From: an uncultured Bacteroidales bacterium | GTDB taxonomy: Bacteria; Bacteroidota; Bacteroidia; Bacteroidales; UBA932 | Direction: 5' to 3' | Length of the DNA: 24,994 nucleotides | Assembly (NCBI GenBank): GCA_946627685.1 | Contig: CAMOVV010000001.1 | Span: 1 to 24,994 of the forward strand | In this document: piece after piece, positions 24,090-24,994 of the stretch | Position numbering within the stretch: position 1 is the first letter of the stretch | How the letters are laid out: each line of letters starts with the position of its first letter | Position numbers and translations under genes: made by a program | Notes under the pieces: model-generated | Told to the model about the DNA's origin: nothing | Database searches by the model: none | Seen by the model: only the letters and a program-made list of their open reading frames with translations

Positions 24090-24994
24090 ATGCAGCTAGC
24101 GCTACAAATCCTGACACTGCTCGGTTCTCTCGGAATGTTCCTCTACGGAATGTCCCTTATGAGCGGAGGCCTCCAGAAGATGGCCGGAGACAAGATGAGG
24201 TCCTTCATGTCAAAAATGACCTCGAACACCTTCAAATGCATCCTTACGGGCATTACGGTCACCGCCCTCGTGCAATCTTCCACCGCGACCACGCTCATGC
24301 TGGTGAGCTTCGTAAACGCCGGACTTCTCTCCCTCGCCACGGCCATCGCCGTCATCATGGGAGCGAACATAGGAACCACCGTCACGGCATGGATTTTCGC
24401 CCTCTCCTTCGGGGCCGGCTCTTTCAGCCTCGGGGCCATAGCCGTGCCGCTGATGTTCTTCGCCTTCCTGGCCATTTCTTCCAAAAACAAGAAGCACAAC
24501 AGCATGGGAGAGTTCCTCATGGGCTTCGCCCTGCTGTTCCTGGGACTTACCACACTGAGGGAAACCTCCACCCTCTTGCTTGACAACGAGCCTGTGCGCC
24601 AGTTCCTCGGAGGCCTTACCGGCTGGGGCGTCGGAAGCATCCTTCTTTTCATGGTGGCAGGCGCCTGCATGACACTCATGCTCCAGTCCTCGGCCGCCAC
24701 GATGGCCATCACCATGGTCCTTGTGGCCCAGGGGTACATCCCCTTCACCATGGCTGCCGCAATGGTCCTCGGCGAGAACATAGGCACCACCATAACCTCC
24801 AACATAGCCGCCTCGGTAGCCAACGTGAGCGCCAAAAGGACGGCCCGGGCCCACCTCCTTTTCAACCTTTTCGGAGTCACCTGGGTGTTCATCCTGTTCA
24901 ATCCCTTCCTCGGCTTCCTCGGCAATATCGTGGAGTTCCGGGGCTTCCCCAATCCTTACGTGACGGATTTCGCCACGGCCGACGCCGCCACCAA
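24090..24994 (+). CDS. Na/Pi cotransporter family protein, 5' part (3' end outside window)
   Basis: The frame is open from the ATG at 24090 to the window edge, giving 301 residues. It begins with MQLALQILTLLGSLGMFLYGMSLMSGGL, typical of the Na/Pi-cotransporter family (PF02690, NptA/YjbB-like). Both inverted repeats are visible: QSSTATTLM with GANIGTTVTA in the first, and LQSSAATMAIT with GENIGTTITS in the second. These QSS and GxNIGTT motifs form the substrate and sodium pathway in SLC34-type carriers. Related bacterial proteins often end in a PhoU-like domain, which would lie beyond the window. The role is probably phosphate transport at the inner membrane, but some relatives may export. It has its own promoter in a divergent gap with the barrel gene. 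Confidence 0.92.
   Translation, partial: MQLALQILTLLGSLGMFLYGMSLMSGGLQKMAGDKMRSFMSKMTSNTFKCILTGITVTALVQSSTATTLMLVSFVNAGLLSLATAIAVIMGANIGTTVTAWIFALSFGAGSFSLGAIAVPLMFFAFLAISSKNKKHNSMGEFLMGFALLFLGLTTLRETSTLLLDNEPVRQFLGGLTGWGVGSILLFMVAGACMTLMLQSSAATMAITMVLVAQGYIPFTMAAAMVLGENIGTTITSNIAASVANVSAKRTARAHLLFNLFGVTWVFILFNPFLGFLGNIVEFRGFPNPYVTDFATADAAT

Noticed and set aside
24143..24952. Two long minus-strand frames opposite the Na/Pi cotransporter gene
   Set aside because: The plus-strand frame has clear QSS and GxNIGTT motifs and runs off the window. The minus frames are low-complexity reverse readings.

Overview
The window is a dense, ordinary-looking stretch of a Bacteroidales-type chromosome (phylum Bacteroidota). 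The evidence is consistent across the window. Gene families are typical of the phylum, exported proteins often begin with Gln right after the signal peptide, Shine-Dalgarno sequences are mostly absent, and eight promoter -7 boxes fit TAnnTTTG (seven exact, one a single mismatch). I see no tRNA, rRNA, CRISPR array, integrase, insertion sequence or prophage gene. No gene-free gap exceeds about 125 bases. The genus cannot be fixed from the sequence; an uncultured gut Bacteroidales is my inference from the mix of glycosidases.

Region 1 (1-8192, + strand) is a housekeeping and envelope block. It runs from the 3' end of mfd through coaX (type III pantothenate kinase), a signal-peptide beta-barrel protein, an exported TPR protein and an LptC lipoprotein, all overlapping or nearly abutting. 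A PpiD-like membrane-anchored parvulin chaperone follows after a 73-base gap, and the block closes with a strong intrinsic terminator.

Region 2 (8193-16112) is a small glycan-degradation cluster: a secreted GH2 enzyme on +, convergent with a - strand unit of secreted GH95 alpha-L-fucosidase and PA14-containing GH3. A secreted endonuclease/exonuclease/phosphatase-fold protein lies upstream on the same strand. There is no SusC/SusD pair or regulator gene in view. The fucosidase promoter carries a perfect 9-bp inverted repeat in its core, which is a good operator candidate.

Region 3 (16113-21002, + strand) holds the ATPase ychF, galactokinase galK, and a tightly coupled three-gene unit: a YeiH/UPF0324 putative sulfate exporter with extra sequence, a 93-residue two-helix membrane protein and a CpXC zinc-ribbon protein. 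A bidirectional terminator closes it.

Region 4 (21003-24994) has a 1000-residue secreted protein on - that joins a zinc-metallopeptidase-like domain (HESRH plus a downstream EGDAVAAE), a TolB-like propeller and a C-terminal outer-membrane beta-barrel. It is divergent from a truncated Na/Pi cotransporter gene on +, with back-to-back -7 boxes.

The genes in region 2 could work with galK: GH95 would remove terminal fucose, GH2 and GH3 would trim the exposed sugars, and GalK would phosphorylate released galactose. The sugar specificities of GH2 and GH3 are not readable from the sequence. The least described parts of the window are the YeiH/two-helix/CpXC unit and the peptidase-propeller-barrel fusion.
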